Assembly (NCBI RefSeq): GCF_014297575.1
Contig: NZ_CP060412.1
Span: 1,922,001 to 1,986,000, forward strand
Length of the DNA stretch: 64,000 nt
Source of the DNA: Dyella telluris
GTDB lineage: Bacteria; Pseudomonadota; Gammaproteobacteria; Xanthomonadales; Rhodanobacteraceae
Reading direction: 5' to 3'
The stretch's first letter is position 1. Each line of letters begins with the position of its first letter. The notes beneath the pieces were generated by a model. The model ran no database searches. It was not told the origin of the DNA and was given only the letters and a program-made list of their open reading frames with translations. Below, piece after piece: positions 21,728 through 30,385 of the stretch. The translations under genes and the position numbers were made by a program.

Positions 21728-23326
21728 TCAGTGCGCATCGGCCGACGGACCCGCTGGCGGCGCCACCTTGCGCATCAGCGGCACCATCGCGGTGGCGACG
21801 ACGAAACACACGCCGATGACGAGGAAAGCGTCGGAGAACGACAGCGTGAGTGCTTCGCGGTAAGCCAGCTGCCATAGTTGATGCAGCGAACCGTCGGCGG
21901 CGTCGCCGGCGTTCTGCCCCAGCTCGGCCAGATGACCGGTGGTGGTCGCCAGGCAGCCGTTCATGGCTTCGTTGCTGCTGTTGAGGCGTTCGGCCAGGTG
22001 ATAGAAATGTGCGTTGGTGCGGTCGTTGAGAATGGTGGCGCACACGGCAATGCCGATGGCGCCGCCCAGGTTGCGCATCAGGTTGAACAGGCCCGAGGCC
22101 AGTCGCAGGCGCGCCGGTGCCAGGCCGCCCAGGGTCAATGTGACCGCCGGTGGCACGGCGAGCTGCTGCGCCATGCCACGCAGCGCCTGCGGCAACAGCA
22201 GTTCATGCGCGCCCCAGTCGTGCGTGATGGGCGCGAAATCCCACATGGAGACGGCGAAGATCGCCAGGCCCGCCATCATGATCCAGCGCAGGTCGTAGCG
22301 CTTGGCCAGGTAGGTGTACAGCGGGATCGAAAGGATCTGGAACACGCCGGTGGAGAACACCGCTTCGCCGATCTGCAGGGCGCTGTACCCGCGCACTCGC
22401 CCGAGGAAGAGCGGCGTGAGGTAGATCGTCGCGAACAGGCCGATGCCGGTCACGAAGGAAAAGAAACTGCCCAGTGCGAAGTTGCGATCTTTCAGCGCGC
22501 GCAGGTCCACCACCGGGTGCGCATAGGTCAGGCTGCGCGTGATGAATGCGACGCCAGCCAGGCCGGATAGCCACGCATTGGCAAGAATCACGCGGTCGCT
22601 GAACCAGTTCCAGCGCGGGCCTTCTTCCAGCGTGTATTCCAGGCAGCCCAGGAACACGGCGAGCAACACCATGCCCACATAGTCCGCGTTCTTCAGCAAG
22701 GAGAAGTCGGGGCGGTCGATGTTGACCAGCAGCGGCACCGCCACCGTGACGAAGATGCCCGGCACCAGGTTGATGAAGAACAGCCAGTGCCACGACGAAT
22801 GGTCGGTGATCCAGCCACCCAGCGTGGGGCCGAGCGTGGGTGCCAGCGAGGCGATGGCGCCAATGGTGGCGGCGGCGACCACGCGCTGCTTGTTCTCGAA
22901 GAACACGAAGGCGGTGGTGAATACCGTCGGGATCATCGAGCCGCCGAGAAAACCCTGCAGCGCGCGGAACACGATCATGCTCTGGATATCCCACGCCGCG
23001 CCGCACAGCATGCTGGTGATGGTGAAACCCGCCGCCGATGCCGCGAACAGCCAGCGCGTGGACATCACCCGCGAAAGCCAGCCTGACAGCGGAATCACCA
23101 CGATCTCCGCGATGAGGTAGCTGGTCTGCACCCAGGCCGTCTCGTCGGAGCCGGCCGAAAGGCCACCGCCGATGTCGCGCAGCGAGGCGGACACGATCTG
23201 GATGTCCAGCAGCGCGATGAACATGCCCACGCACATGGTCGCGAAGGCGAAGACTTTCTTGGTCATGTCCATCGTCGCCGGATCCATCGGCGCAGCGAAT
23301 GGCGCGCGCGAGGCAACCGCGTTCAT
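21728..23326 (-). CDS. emrB: EmrB-type MFS drug efflux transporter (DHA2)
   Basis: 532 residues with about 14 hydrophobic segments, as in the DHA2 family (E. coli EmrB, 512). The helix-1 motif LLDIQIVSASL is the D-x-x-x-V-N/S type typical of EmrB, and GWLSRVMSTRWLF forms motif A between helices 2 and 3. It is a proton-driven exporter of hydrophobic drugs or aromatic compounds in the inner membrane, working with the adjacent membrane-fusion protein and outer-membrane channel. Its ATG overlaps the stop of the EmrA gene (ATGA). The substrate is unknown. Confidence 0.92.
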   Translation of the reverse strand: MNAVASRAPFAAPMDPATMDMTKKVFAFATMCVGMFIALLDIQIVSASLRDIGGGLSAGSDETAWVQTSYLIAEIVVIPLSGWLSRVMSTRWLFAASAAGFTITSMLCGAAWDIQSMIVFRALQGFLGGSMIPTVFTTAFVFFENKQRVVAAATIGAIASLAPTLGPTLGGWITDHSSWHWLFFINLVPGIFVTVAVPLLVNIDRPDFSLLKNADYVGMVLLAVFLGCLEYTLEEGPRWNWFSDRVILANAWLSGLAGVAFITRSLTYAHPVVDLRALKDRNFALGSFFSFVTGIGLFATIYLTPLFLGRVRGYSALQIGEAVFSTGVFQILSIPLYTYLAKRYDLRWIMMAGLAIFAVSMWDFAPITHDWGAHELLLPQALRGMAQQLAVPPAVTLTLGGLAPARLRLASGLFNLMRNLGGAIGIAVCATILNDRTNAHFYHLAERLNSSNEAMNGCLATTTGHLAELGQNAGDAADGSLHQLWQLAYREALTLSFSDAFLVIGVCFVVATAMVPLMRKVAPPAGPSADAH

Positions 23327-24426
23327 GGCGTGGCCGTCCGGGCGCGCGTATCCACGTCAGCCACCACGGAAAGCCCCGGACGCAGCACGCCGAGCTGGTC
23401 ATCCGCCGTGTCCAGCACCACGCGCACAGGCACGCGCTGCACCACCTTGGTGAAGTTGCCGGTGGCGTTTTCCGGCGGCAACACGCTGAACTGCGCGCCG
23501 GTGGCTGGCGCCAGGCTGGCCAGATGGCCATGGAACACGCGACCCGGCACGACATCGGCGCGTATCGTCACCGCCTGGCCGGCACTCATGCGGGCGAGCT
23601 GGTCTTCCTTGAAGTTCGCATCCACCCACAGGCCATGCGCGGGCACCACGGAAAGCAGTTGCGAACCGGCGGCGGCGTACGCACCGGCGCGGGCACGACG
23701 GTTGCCGACCACGCCATCCACCGGCGCGCGAAGTTCGGTGTAACCCTGGTTGAGGCGCGCGATGTCCTGCTCGGCCTTCGCCTGCTGCAGGGCGGCGCGT
23801 GCCTGCTGCTTCTGCGACTCGATCACGTCGACCTGGCGTTGCGCGGCAAGCAGCGCCGCCTGTGCCTTGTCCGAATCCGCGCGGGCGCTTTTGTAGGTGG
23901 CATCGGCACGTTGCGCGCTTTCGATGGAAACCGCCGACCGGCTGGAAAGATCGCGATAGCGTGCTTCATCGTCGCGCGAGCGCTGCGTTTCCGCATCCGC
24001 CGCGGCGACACTGGCCTGCGCCTGGCGGATCACCGCCTCCTGCAGTTTCCCGGTGGCATCGAGATTGGCCAGCAGGGCTTCCTGCGCGGCGACCGCGCCA
24101 TCGGCCTTGGCGAGCGCGGCGCGGTAATCGCGATCGTCGATCTTCACCAGCAGGTCGCCGGCATGCACGACCTGGTTGTCGGTAACGGCGACCTGGGCGA
24201 TGTAGCCGGGCACCTTGGGCCCGATCACGGTGACGTCACCGCCGACATAGGCATCGTCGGTGTCTTCAATGAAGCGACCCACGCTCCACCAGTGGCCACC
24301 GTAGGCGATGCCGGCAATGACGCCGACACCGATGGCGATGCTGAGCAGGCGTTTCTTCCTGCTGCGCGGCGGGGATTCGACAAGAGCGGGGGTATCCGCG
24401 CGTTCGGCGGCAGTGGCGACGGTCAT
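23323..24426 (-). CDS. emrA: EmrA-type membrane fusion protein (HlyD family)
   Basis: 367 residues. A short cytoplasmic tail is followed by one membrane helix (about 29-47), DTDDAYVGGDV as in EmrA, a biotinyl-lipoyl-like half (VHAGDLLVKIDDRDY), a long coiled coil (about 110-210), the second lipoyl half (YTELRAPVDGVVG) and a beta-barrel. It bridges the MFS pump and the outer-membrane channel in the periplasm. The start is the ATG that overlaps the regulator's stop codon (ATGA) and follows GGAG. A longer in-frame opening upstream is within the regulator gene and not real. Confidence 0.92.
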   Translation of the reverse strand: MTVATAAERADTPALVESPPRSRKKRLLSIAIGVGVIAGIAYGGHWWSVGRFIEDTDDAYVGGDVTVIGPKVPGYIAQVAVTDNQVVHAGDLLVKIDDRDYRAALAKADGAVAAQEALLANLDATGKLQEAVIRQAQASVAAADAETQRSRDDEARYRDLSSRSAVSIESAQRADATYKSARADSDKAQAALLAAQRQVDVIESQKQQARAALQQAKAEQDIARLNQGYTELRAPVDGVVGNRRARAGAYAAAGSQLLSVVPAHGLWVDANFKEDQLARMSAGQAVTIRADVVPGRVFHGHLASLAPATGAQFSVLPPENATGNFTKVVQRVPVRVVLDTADDQLGVLRPGLSVVADVDTRARTATP

Positions 24427-24965
24427 GGGGGTGACTCCGGAAGGTGGGGATCGCAAAGGGATGGGCGCGGCTGCGCAAGGCGTGAGTTCCTGAAAGCGAT
24501 GCGCGAGCGCATGCGTTCGTCGGCGGCAGGGCCGGCACGCATCTGGTGGCGTTCGCGGGTAATGGGTTCGCCCGTGCGGCCATCGACCATCACCGGTTCC
24601 ACCAGGTGGCCGGTCATCCGGTCGATGAGTTCGACGGCATGGCCATCGGGGGAGAAGTGCCGGTTGCCCCACGCCATCATGGCCAGCAGCACCGGGCGGA
24701 AGTCACGGCCGCGTTCGGTGAGCAGGTATTCGTGGCGAGGCGGCCGGCTGCTGTAACGGCGGCGCTCGAGCATGCCCGTGTCCACCAGCAGCGCCAGGCG
24801 CCGGCTGAGGATGTTCGGCGCAATGCCCATACTGGCCTGGAAATCGTCGAAGCGGCTCAGCCCGTAGAAGGCATCCCGCAGGATCAGCACGCTCCAGGCG
24901 TCGCCCGCCTGGTCGACGGCTCGGGCAATGGGGCAGGCCATGGTCTGGGTACTGTGGTGGCGCAT
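24423..24965 (-). CDS. HxlR-family transcriptional regulator
   Basis: 180 residues. The winged helix-turn-helix of the HxlR/MarR-like group spans about 10-105: CPIARAVDQAGDAWSVLILR (the Cys near the start is often redox- or electrophile-sensing in this family), then LSRRLALLVDTGMLERRRY with the wing RHEYLLTERGRDF. It binds DNA as a dimer. It is the first gene of the emrA-emrB-channel operon, overlapping emrA by four bases, so it probably autoregulates the pump. It is longer than most members (about 110-150); the extra tail after about residue 150 (RLAQPRPS...) looks unstructured. Two similar palindromes lie in the divergent promoter region upstream. Confidence 0.9.
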   Translation of the reverse strand: MRHHSTQTMACPIARAVDQAGDAWSVLILRDAFYGLSRFDDFQASMGIAPNILSRRLALLVDTGMLERRRYSSRPPRHEYLLTERGRDFRPVLLAMMAWGNRHFSPDGHAVELIDRMTGHLVEPVMVDGRTGEPITRERHQMRAGPAADERMRSRIAFRNSRLAQPRPSLCDPHLPESPP

Positions 24966-24988
24966 CGAGGCGGCCTCGATCCTTTTAG

Positions 24989-25002
24989 ATGATGCGCATC
25001 AT
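24989..25002. promoter_or_regulatory. candidate HxlR operator, efflux-operon side
   Basis: Perfect palindrome ATGATGCGCATCAT centred about 30 bp upstream of the regulator start. It shares 11 of 14 bases with the site at 25113. Confidence 0.6.
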
Positions 25003-25112
25003 ATAAATCGCAACTTGCGGAATGCAAGTGACTTTTCGTGATGACAGCGTGAATTCACGGCATGCAAAAAAAGTCGCCATCGGCCCTTGAAAGGCTGTTG
25101 CCTGCCCGTTAT

Positions 25113-25126
25113 ATGATTTGCGTCAT
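25113..25126. promoter_or_regulatory. candidate HxlR operator, SDR side
   Basis: ATGATTTGCGTCAT inside the longer near-palindrome ATATGA-N6-TCATAT (25111-25128), about 50 bp upstream of the SDR start. It matches the first site outside its centre. Confidence 0.6.
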
Positions 25127-25175
25127 ATCAATTGACAGTGACTCGTCGCCCCCATCCTCCAGCGGACACTTACCC

Positions 25176-25880
25176 ATGAAAATCCAAGGCTCTACCGTTC
25201 TCGTCACCGGCGCCAACCGCGGCCTCGGCCTTGCCTTCGCCCAGGCGCTGCTCGCCGCTGGTGCGCGCAAGGTCTATGCCGGCGCGCGTGATCCGTCCAC
25301 CGTCACCCTGCCCGGCGTGGTGCCGGTGAAACTGGACGTGACCAACCCGGCCGATGTCGCGGCCGCTGCAGCGCTGGCCACGGACGTGGACATCGTCATC
25401 AACAACGCCGGCATCACGGGCGACACGCCGCTGCTCGATGCAGCCCATGGCGATGCCCATCTTCGCCGCCTCATGGAAACCAACCTCTACGGCATCCATG
25501 GCGTGAGCGTGGCCTTTGCGCCGGTGCTGAAGAAGAACGGCGGTGGCGCGCTGGTGAACATGCTTTCGGCGTTGAGCTGGCTCAGCCTGGACAGCACCAG
25601 TGCGTACTCCGTTTCCAAGGCCGCGGCATGGGCGCTCACCAACAGCCTGCGCAACGAACTGCGCGCGCAGGGCACGCAGGTGCTGGGCATCCACGCCGGC
25701 TATATCGACACCGACATGGTCAGCCACGTCACCGCGCCCAAGACCAGCCCCGCCGATATTGCCCAGCGCACGCTGGAAGCACTGGAACGCGGCGATTCGG
25801 AAATACTTGCCGATGAAACTTCCCGACAGGTAAAGGCAGGTTTCAGCGCGCCGCGCGCGGCCTATCTCGGCGCGGCCTGA
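25176..25880 (+). CDS. short-chain dehydrogenase/reductase
   Basis: 234 residues, a classical SDR. The NAD(P)-binding glycine motif is TGANRGLGLAFA, followed by INNAG near residue 88 and the catalytic Ser...YSVSK set near 132-150. It is a cytoplasmic oxidoreductase of unknown substrate. It is divergent from the HxlR-efflux operon, and a matching palindrome precedes each, so it is probably regulated together with the pump. A role in reducing a toxic carbonyl or quinone compound exported or sensed by the system is inference. The ATG chosen begins MKIQGSTVLVTGA; longer frames cover the operator and are unlikely. Confidence 0.9.
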   Translation: MKIQGSTVLVTGANRGLGLAFAQALLAAGARKVYAGARDPSTVTLPGVVPVKLDVTNPADVAAAAALATDVDIVINNAGITGDTPLLDAAHGDAHLRRLMETNLYGIHGVSVAFAPVLKKNGGGALVNMLSALSWLSLDSTSAYSVSKAAAWALTNSLRNELRAQGTQVLGIHAGYIDTDMVSHVTAPKTSPADIAQRTLEALERGDSEILADETSRQVKAGFSAPRAAYLGAA

Positions 25881-26034
25881 CCACCGCACAACGGGCGCCC
25901 GGCCGCGATGGACGGCCGGACGTCCAGCCATTCGCCGCCGAATGGCCAAAAAACCCGCATTCGCTGCACTGCACTACTGGACGAAAAAGCTCAGGGGCGT
26001 CACCCTTACTGTCTCCCCATGTGCAGGATCGTCC

Positions 26035-27054
26035 ATGAGAACACCAGCCCGCGCCGCCCCGACTCTGCTTGCTGACCTCGGTGGCACCAACGTGCGATTC
26101 GCGCTGGCTGATACGGGCCGTGCCAGCCCCTTGATGGACGACAGCGTGCGCCGCTACCGGGTCAAGGATTACAGCTCGCTGGCCGACGCCATCCGCCAGT
26201 ACTTCACCGATACCGGCCTTACCGCTTCGCGCGCCGTCATCGCTGCGGCAGGTCGCGTGAGCGAGGGCGAGACGGTCAAGGTCACCAATAATCCGTGGCA
26301 GGTTGCAGCCCATGGCCTGCAGGCCGAGCTCGGCATGGAATCGGTGCACCTGGTGAACGACTTCGCAGCGCAGGCCATGGCCGTGCCGCTGCACCTGCAG
26401 CAACAACTCGCCTCGGTGGGCCCGCAGGCCATGCCGACGCCGGGCACGCATGACACGCAGACCTTCGTGGTAGTTGGCCCGGGCACCGGCCTGGGCGTGG
26501 CTGGCCTGATGCGTCGCGAAGGCCGCTGGATCGTGCTGGAAACCGAAGGTGGCCACGCCGGCTTCGCCGCGCACACGGCGGAAGACGTGGAAATCCTGCA
26601 TCGCCTCAACGCGCGCTTCGGCCGCGTGTCCAGCGAGCGCATGATCTGCGGCAACGGCCTGGTGAACCTCTACCTCGCACTGGCTGACATCGCCGGCCAG
26701 CCGCCGGAGGAATACACCCCCGAAGACATCACCGCACGCGCCGAAGCAGGCACCGACGCCCTGTGCGTGCGCACGGTGGAAACGCTGGCCGGCATTTTCG
26801 GCAGCGTGGCCGGCGACCTGGTGCTGAGCCTGGGCGGCTGGGACGGCGTGTTCCTCACCGGCGGCATGCTGCCGATCCTGTTGCCGTGGCTGAAGCACGG
26901 CGGTTTCCGCGAACGCTTCGAAGCCAAGGGCCGTTTCCGCGAAACGCTGGAGCAGGTGCCGACCGTGGCGATGATGCATCCGGATCCGGGCCTGCTCGGC
27001 GCGGCCGCACTGGCCGTGCTCGATGCCGGCAAGCCGCTGGTGGCCAACGGCTGA
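26035..27054 (+). CDS. glk: glucokinase
   Basis: 339 residues of the bacterial Glk (ROK-independent) family. Phosphate-1 motif LLADLGGTNVRFAL is at the start, catalytic Asp lies in VNDFAAQA, phosphate-2 motif is VVGPGTGLGVAGL, and GGHAGFAAH and LTGGM complete the set. It phosphorylates glucose with ATP, the entry step to glycolysis or Entner-Doudoroff. It stands alone between the SDR gene and a convergent small gene. The ATG at 26035 puts the phosphate motif at the usual distance from the start; an upstream frame of 31 codons is unlikely. Confidence 0.93.
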   Translation: MRTPARAAPTLLADLGGTNVRFALADTGRASPLMDDSVRRYRVKDYSSLADAIRQYFTDTGLTASRAVIAAAGRVSEGETVKVTNNPWQVAAHGLQAELGMESVHLVNDFAAQAMAVPLHLQQQLASVGPQAMPTPGTHDTQTFVVVGPGTGLGVAGLMRREGRWIVLETEGGHAGFAAHTAEDVEILHRLNARFGRVSSERMICGNGLVNLYLALADIAGQPPEEYTPEDITARAEAGTDALCVRTVETLAGIFGSVAGDLVLSLGGWDGVFLTGGMLPILLPWLKHGGFRERFEAKGRFRETLEQVPTVAMMHPDPGLLGAAALAVLDAGKPLVANG

Positions 27055-27081
27055 CGTTACCGCCAGCCGCCGGCTTCCCGC

Positions 27082-27393
27082 TCAACGGTACTGTCGCGTC
27101 ACCACCATCGTGCGACGACCGCCCGCGCGGTCCACGAAATAGTCCAGCATGGCGATGCCACTGTGGCCGCTCGCCATGCCCATCTGCTCCACATACACGG
27201 CGTGCGACGAAGCCGGCGCGCCGCAAGCACCGATGCCGCCCTGCACGCCCAGCGGCGGCAATCCCGAGCTGCACGCCGGGTTGACCACGCTGCCGACAAA
27301 GACGATGCGACCGTAGGCCTCGCCGGCATGGCTGCTGCCTGCGGCCGCGCAGGCCGCGACGCCAAGGACCACGAGCTGACCGAAGTGTTTCAT
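27082..27393 (-). CDS. small exported protein, fimbrial-like N-terminus
   Basis: 103 residues. A signal peptide ends near residue 23 (SSHAG). The mature start GRIVFVGSVVNPAC resembles the G-x-I-x-F-x-G-x-V-x-x-P/A-x-C motif of type 1 pilin-like domains, with a second Cys (GACG) for a disulfide. The C-terminus GGRRTMVVTRQYR is short of a full pilin donor strand, and the protein is smaller than a FimA subunit (about 160). Function is unknown; a truncated or divergent pilin-like protein is one reading. ATG at 27393 is chosen because of GAGGGGAA upstream. It is convergent with glk. Confidence 0.6.
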   Translation of the reverse strand: MKHFGQLVVLGVAACAAAGSSHAGEAYGRIVFVGSVVNPACSSGLPPLGVQGGIGACGAPASSHAVYVEQMGMASGHSGIAMLDYFVDRAGGRRTMVVTRQYR

Positions 27394-27690
27394 GGCATTC
27401 CCCTCAGAATGGATGGTCGGTGCGTCGCCCGCACGCACCGCCGGAGGGCTGCCTTCAAGACACTCGCAGGGAGGCGGATGCGTTGACCGCAACCGCCCCG
27501 TCGCGACCGGCATGCCTTGCCCCCCGGCAGGATGCGTCCGTTCGACGCGGCAGACGCTAGGCGCGATGCGGCGCGTTTTCTGTCAGCCCCTACAAGCCCC
27601 TACAACGCCACGTGCGCTGCATCACGCTTCGCGGGAAACACACGCCCCGGTGCTAGGCTTTAGTGCCCTTCCCCATCAAGCGATACCGCC

Positions 27691-28374
27691 ATGCCCCGCG
27701 CCGACACCGCCTTCCTGTTCGATCTCGACGGCACCCTCGTCGATAGCGTCTACCAGCACGTGCTGGCCTGGAAGGAGGCGCTCGACCGCGAAGGCGTGGA
27801 GCTTTCCGTATGGCGCATCCACCGCAAGATCGGCATGAGCGGCGGCCTGTTCACCAACATCCTGCTGCGCGAAACCGGCATCGAGATCACCGAAGAACGC
27901 CTCGCCCGCCTGCGCACCTGGCATGCCGAGGCGTACAACCGCCAGGCCACGCAAGGTTCGGTGCGCCCGCTGCCCGGTGCACGCGAGCTGCTCGCCTTCC
28001 TCACCGATGCCGACATCCCGTGGGCCATCGCCACCAGCGGCCGCATGCAGACGGCTGCGCACAATCTCGAAGCGCTCGGCGTGGACCCGTCGAAGGTGCC
28101 GGTGGTGACGCGTGACCAGGTGCGCCACGCCAAGCCCGATCCCGATCTTTTCATCACCGCCGCGCAGCGACTGGGCGTGGACATCCACTACAGCCTGGTC
28201 ATCGGCGACAGCATCTGGGACATGCTTGCCGCGCAGCGCGCACGCGCACTCGGCGTCGGCCTGCTCTCCGGCGGCTATGGCCAGGAAGAACTCGAAGACG
28301 CCGGCGCGTTCCGCGTCTACGAAGACCCCGCTGACCTGCTCAAGCACATCGACGAAGTCGTGGCGCGGAGCTAA
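27691..28374 (+). CDS. HAD-superfamily phosphatase
   Basis: 227 residues of the beta-phosphoglucomutase/phosphoglycolate-phosphatase type. Motif I is DLDGTLVDS (nucleophile and acid Asp), motif II is ATSGRM, motif III is HAKPDPDLF and motif IV is VIGDSIWDM. A helical cap follows motif I (about 15-85). It probably dephosphorylates a small sugar phosphate or similar metabolite in the cytoplasm. The exact substrate cannot be read from the sequence. It is a single gene, followed by a long imperfect inverted repeat. Confidence 0.88.
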   Translation: MPRADTAFLFDLDGTLVDSVYQHVLAWKEALDREGVELSVWRIHRKIGMSGGLFTNILLRETGIEITEERLARLRTWHAEAYNRQATQGSVRPLPGARELLAFLTDADIPWAIATSGRMQTAAHNLEALGVDPSKVPVVTRDQVRHAKPDPDLFITAAQRLGVDIHYSLVIGDSIWDMLAAQRARALGVGLLSGGYGQEELEDAGAFRVYEDPADLLKHIDEVVARS

Positions 28375-28392
28375 GAGCGAGGAGTGAGTGGA

Positions 28393-28447
28393 GAGGAGTG
28401 AGTAGTGAGAGAGAGCCGGGGGACGCGACTCTCACTTCTCACTCCTC
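28393..28447 (+). terminator. long inverted repeat after the HAD gene
   Basis: The 19-nt arm starting GAGGAGTGAGTAGTG (28393) matches, with one mismatch, the complement of 28429-28447. The loop is 17 nt and there is no T-run. It is probably a transcript end. Confidence 0.5.
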
Positions 28448-28544
28448 TTAACTGACTTCTCATACTCCCCGTTAGGCGCGATTCATCGCGACGGCGACGC
28501 AAGCGGTTAGTCTCGAAAGTCGTTCAGAAATACTGGAGGCCGCC

Positions 28545-28874
28545 ATGCGCCGTTTCCTCGCCGTGCTTCCTCTCGCGCTGCTCGTCGCGTGCTCGCCGTC
28601 CACGCCGCCGCCCGACCAGAAACCGCCTCAGCCCAAGGCCACCGCGCAGAGCACACCCGACAACGCCGAACTCGGCTCGCCGCAGTGGTACGAATGGGTA
28701 GACGACCGCCTGCACATCACCGACGACGGCCACGGCCCCGATCGCGGCTCCGCCGAATGGAACGAAGCGGTGCAACGTAAGCTGGGCCAGGAAGCACCAC
28801 AGACCCAACCGGGTTCGCCGCAGTGGCAACAGGCCGTGGATTCGCTGCTGCGCACGCGGCCGGCGATTGAGTAG
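28545..28874 (+). CDS. small lipoprotein with a threefold motif
   Basis: 109 residues. The lipoprotein signal has lipobox LVAC near residue 16, then a Pro-rich linker (about 18-38). The rest is three related segments: GSPQWYEWVDDRLHI, GSAEWNEAVQRKLG and GSPQWQQAVDSLL. Each has a G-S-x-x-W-x-x-x-V core, suggesting three short helices of a repeated unit. It is expected to sit in the outer membrane facing the periplasm. I recognise no named family. It stands alone between a hairpin and a REP-rich region. Confidence 0.75.
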   Translation: MRRFLAVLPLALLVACSPSTPPPDQKPPQPKATAQSTPDNAELGSPQWYEWVDDRLHITDDGHGPDRGSAEWNEAVQRKLGQEAPQTQPGSPQWQQAVDSLLRTRPAIE

Positions 28875-28900
28875 CACAGCCATTCCACGTCGATTGTTTG

Positions 28901-28980
28901 TGGGAGCGCACCCTGTGCGCGACAGCCTGACGGAGTGGTATCGACAGGGCGCTGCGGTCGCGCACAAGGTGCGCTCCTAC
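28901..28980. repeat. REP family B inverted pair
   Basis: TGGGAGCGCACC...GTGCGCGAC on the left and GTCGCGCAC...GGTGCGCTCCTAC on the right, joined by about 35 bp including GGTATCGAC as in the tandem array. Confidence 0.9.
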
Positions 28981-29025
28981 AGGGGTGTCTCGCACCGTGT
29001 GAAGTCCGTTTCTCTCTCGCCTCAG

Positions 29026-29059
29026 TGCTCACCCCAGTCCTCTCCCGAACGGGAGAGGA
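29026..29059. repeat. REP family A unit
   Basis: GCTCACCCCAG box plus stem TCCTCTCCCG / CGGGAGAGGA. Confidence 0.75.
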
Positions 29060-29281
29060 CGAGCGACAGGGGATGTTCAACGTGAACACCCGAGTGGCAA
29101 GGAAGGATGTGCCTCGTGAGGCACGACGCTCCGCGTTAAGTCCTCTGCGCTTCGGCGCGTTGCGAAGCGCATCGAGGTATCCGCTGTGTAGAGGCGGAGG
29201 TTGCCAAGCAACAACGTTCCTCAGCCGTTCGGGCTTATCTCACCGGAATGCTGCCAGCTTTTAAGGCCATTTCTTTGGGTT

Positions 29282-29309
29282 ACTTTTCTTTGGGCCAGCA
29301 AAGAAAAGT
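29282..29309. repeat. perfect 11-bp hairpin
   Basis: ACTTTTCTTTG and CAAAGAAAAGT flank the loop GGCCAG. This is a strong stem with A/T-rich arms in G+C-rich DNA, and it is the only copy in this window. Confidence 0.7.
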
Positions 29310-29638
29310 GACTCGGCCTCCGGCAGGAGGTCGAAACGCCCCCGCTGCGTAAGCGGCAACCTGGCGCCTGCGTGACTACCGAAGGCCGAGAGCAAAGGCA
29401 CTGGATCCCAGCTCGACCAGCCCTCCGGCAGTTGAAAAGCGCCTCGCTGGGATGACGGTCAAAAGAATGAAGCTGTGGGGCGATAGACCAGCCACCCAGG
29501 CTCTGGATGACTCGCTGCGCTCGCCCCTTCGGGGCCGCCCTACGGGCGTTCTGCGACGCGAAGCTGGTCCCGTGGGGCGCGCTTCGCGCTCGTCCGGCCT
29601 GTGCCGGGATGACCAGATAGAAACGGTGAGGCAAGGTC

Positions 29639-29675
29639 ACCCCTCATCCCAACCCTCTCCCCGCCGGGGAGAGGG
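29639..29675. repeat. REP family A unit
   Basis: CCCCTCATCCCAA box plus stem CCCTCTCCCC / GGGGAGAGGG with a GCC loop. Confidence 0.85.
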
Positions 29676-29737
29676 AGCTGGGTAAGGCAAGCGCGGGCAC
29701 GCCCCCCATCACCCGGCCTCCATCAGCCAAAGCCCCC

Positions 29738-30337
29738 TTACCTACCCCCTTCCCCATTAGCCCCCACCCATTCCCTCGCAAACCCCTGCAACTCCGGAAA
29801 AAACACCTCGAACCGCGCCTGCAGCGGTCGCTCCAGCCCCTGCAGCACGGGCATGGCCGCGCCCACCGGGTTGGCGCGGCTCAGGCGATGGGAAATGCCA
29901 TCCAGCGCGGCCCCCAGCTCTTCCGGCCGCGCATAGCCACCGGGCAGCGCATGGGCATCCATGTAATGCCGGAAGCGCAGCAGCGCCGGCGGCAACAACG
30001 GTTCATAGCGATACAGCAGGGCCCGCACGCTCGCCGAGTAGGCATCCAGCGGGTGCTTGCTCCAGCGGGGGAAATCACGCGCCAGAAGATGGTCGAACCA
30101 CATGTCGAGCAGGATGCCACCGTAGCGCCTGAACGGCGCTGGCAGCAGGGTTCGTGCCTCCACCACCACGGGATGGCTGTCGGTGTAGACATCGATCGCG
30201 CGATGCAGGCGGATACCGGCGATCAGCCGTTCCGGCAGGGCCGGATCGGGCTGCCCGTGGACGAAATCGCCCATGATCCCGCCCAGCCGCAGCAGCTCGT
30301 CGTCACCCGCCAGCAAGGCATGCGCGAGGTGGTTCAT
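29738..30337 (-). CDS. acpH: acyl carrier protein phosphodiesterase
   Basis: 199 residues, near E. coli AcpH (193). The N-terminus MNHLAHALLAG and GIMGDFVHG match the family signature, and HRAIDVYTDSHP and MWFDHLLARDF are further family blocks with putative metal-binding His/Asp residues of the HD-like fold. It removes 4'-phosphopantetheine from holo-ACP, giving apo-ACP, in the cytoplasm. It is divergent from the following hydrolase gene with only 48 bp between starts, so the promoters must overlap or one gene is transcribed from farther away. Confidence 0.88.
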   Translation of the reverse strand: MNHLAHALLAGDDELLRLGGIMGDFVHGQPDPALPERLIAGIRLHRAIDVYTDSHPVVVEARTLLPAPFRRYGGILLDMWFDHLLARDFPRWSKHPLDAYSASVRALLYRYEPLLPPALLRFRHYMDAHALPGGYARPEELGAALDGISHRLSRANPVGAAMPVLQGLERPLQARFEVFFPELQGFAREWVGANGEGGR

Positions 30338-30385
30338 GGGCACCTGCCCGAACGCCGGGGGCATGTGGCGGTTATCATTCTGGAT

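Larger units (their letters stand above)
28875..29737. other. repeat-rich intergenic region
   Basis: No gene is credible in these 860 bp. Identified pieces are a REP-B pair (28901-28980), two REP-A units (29026-29059 and 29639-29675), a long hairpin (29282-29309) and degenerate repeats around 29398-29460 (GGATCCCAG...GGGATGACGG). It looks like an accumulation site for repeats between single-gene units. Confidence 0.7.
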
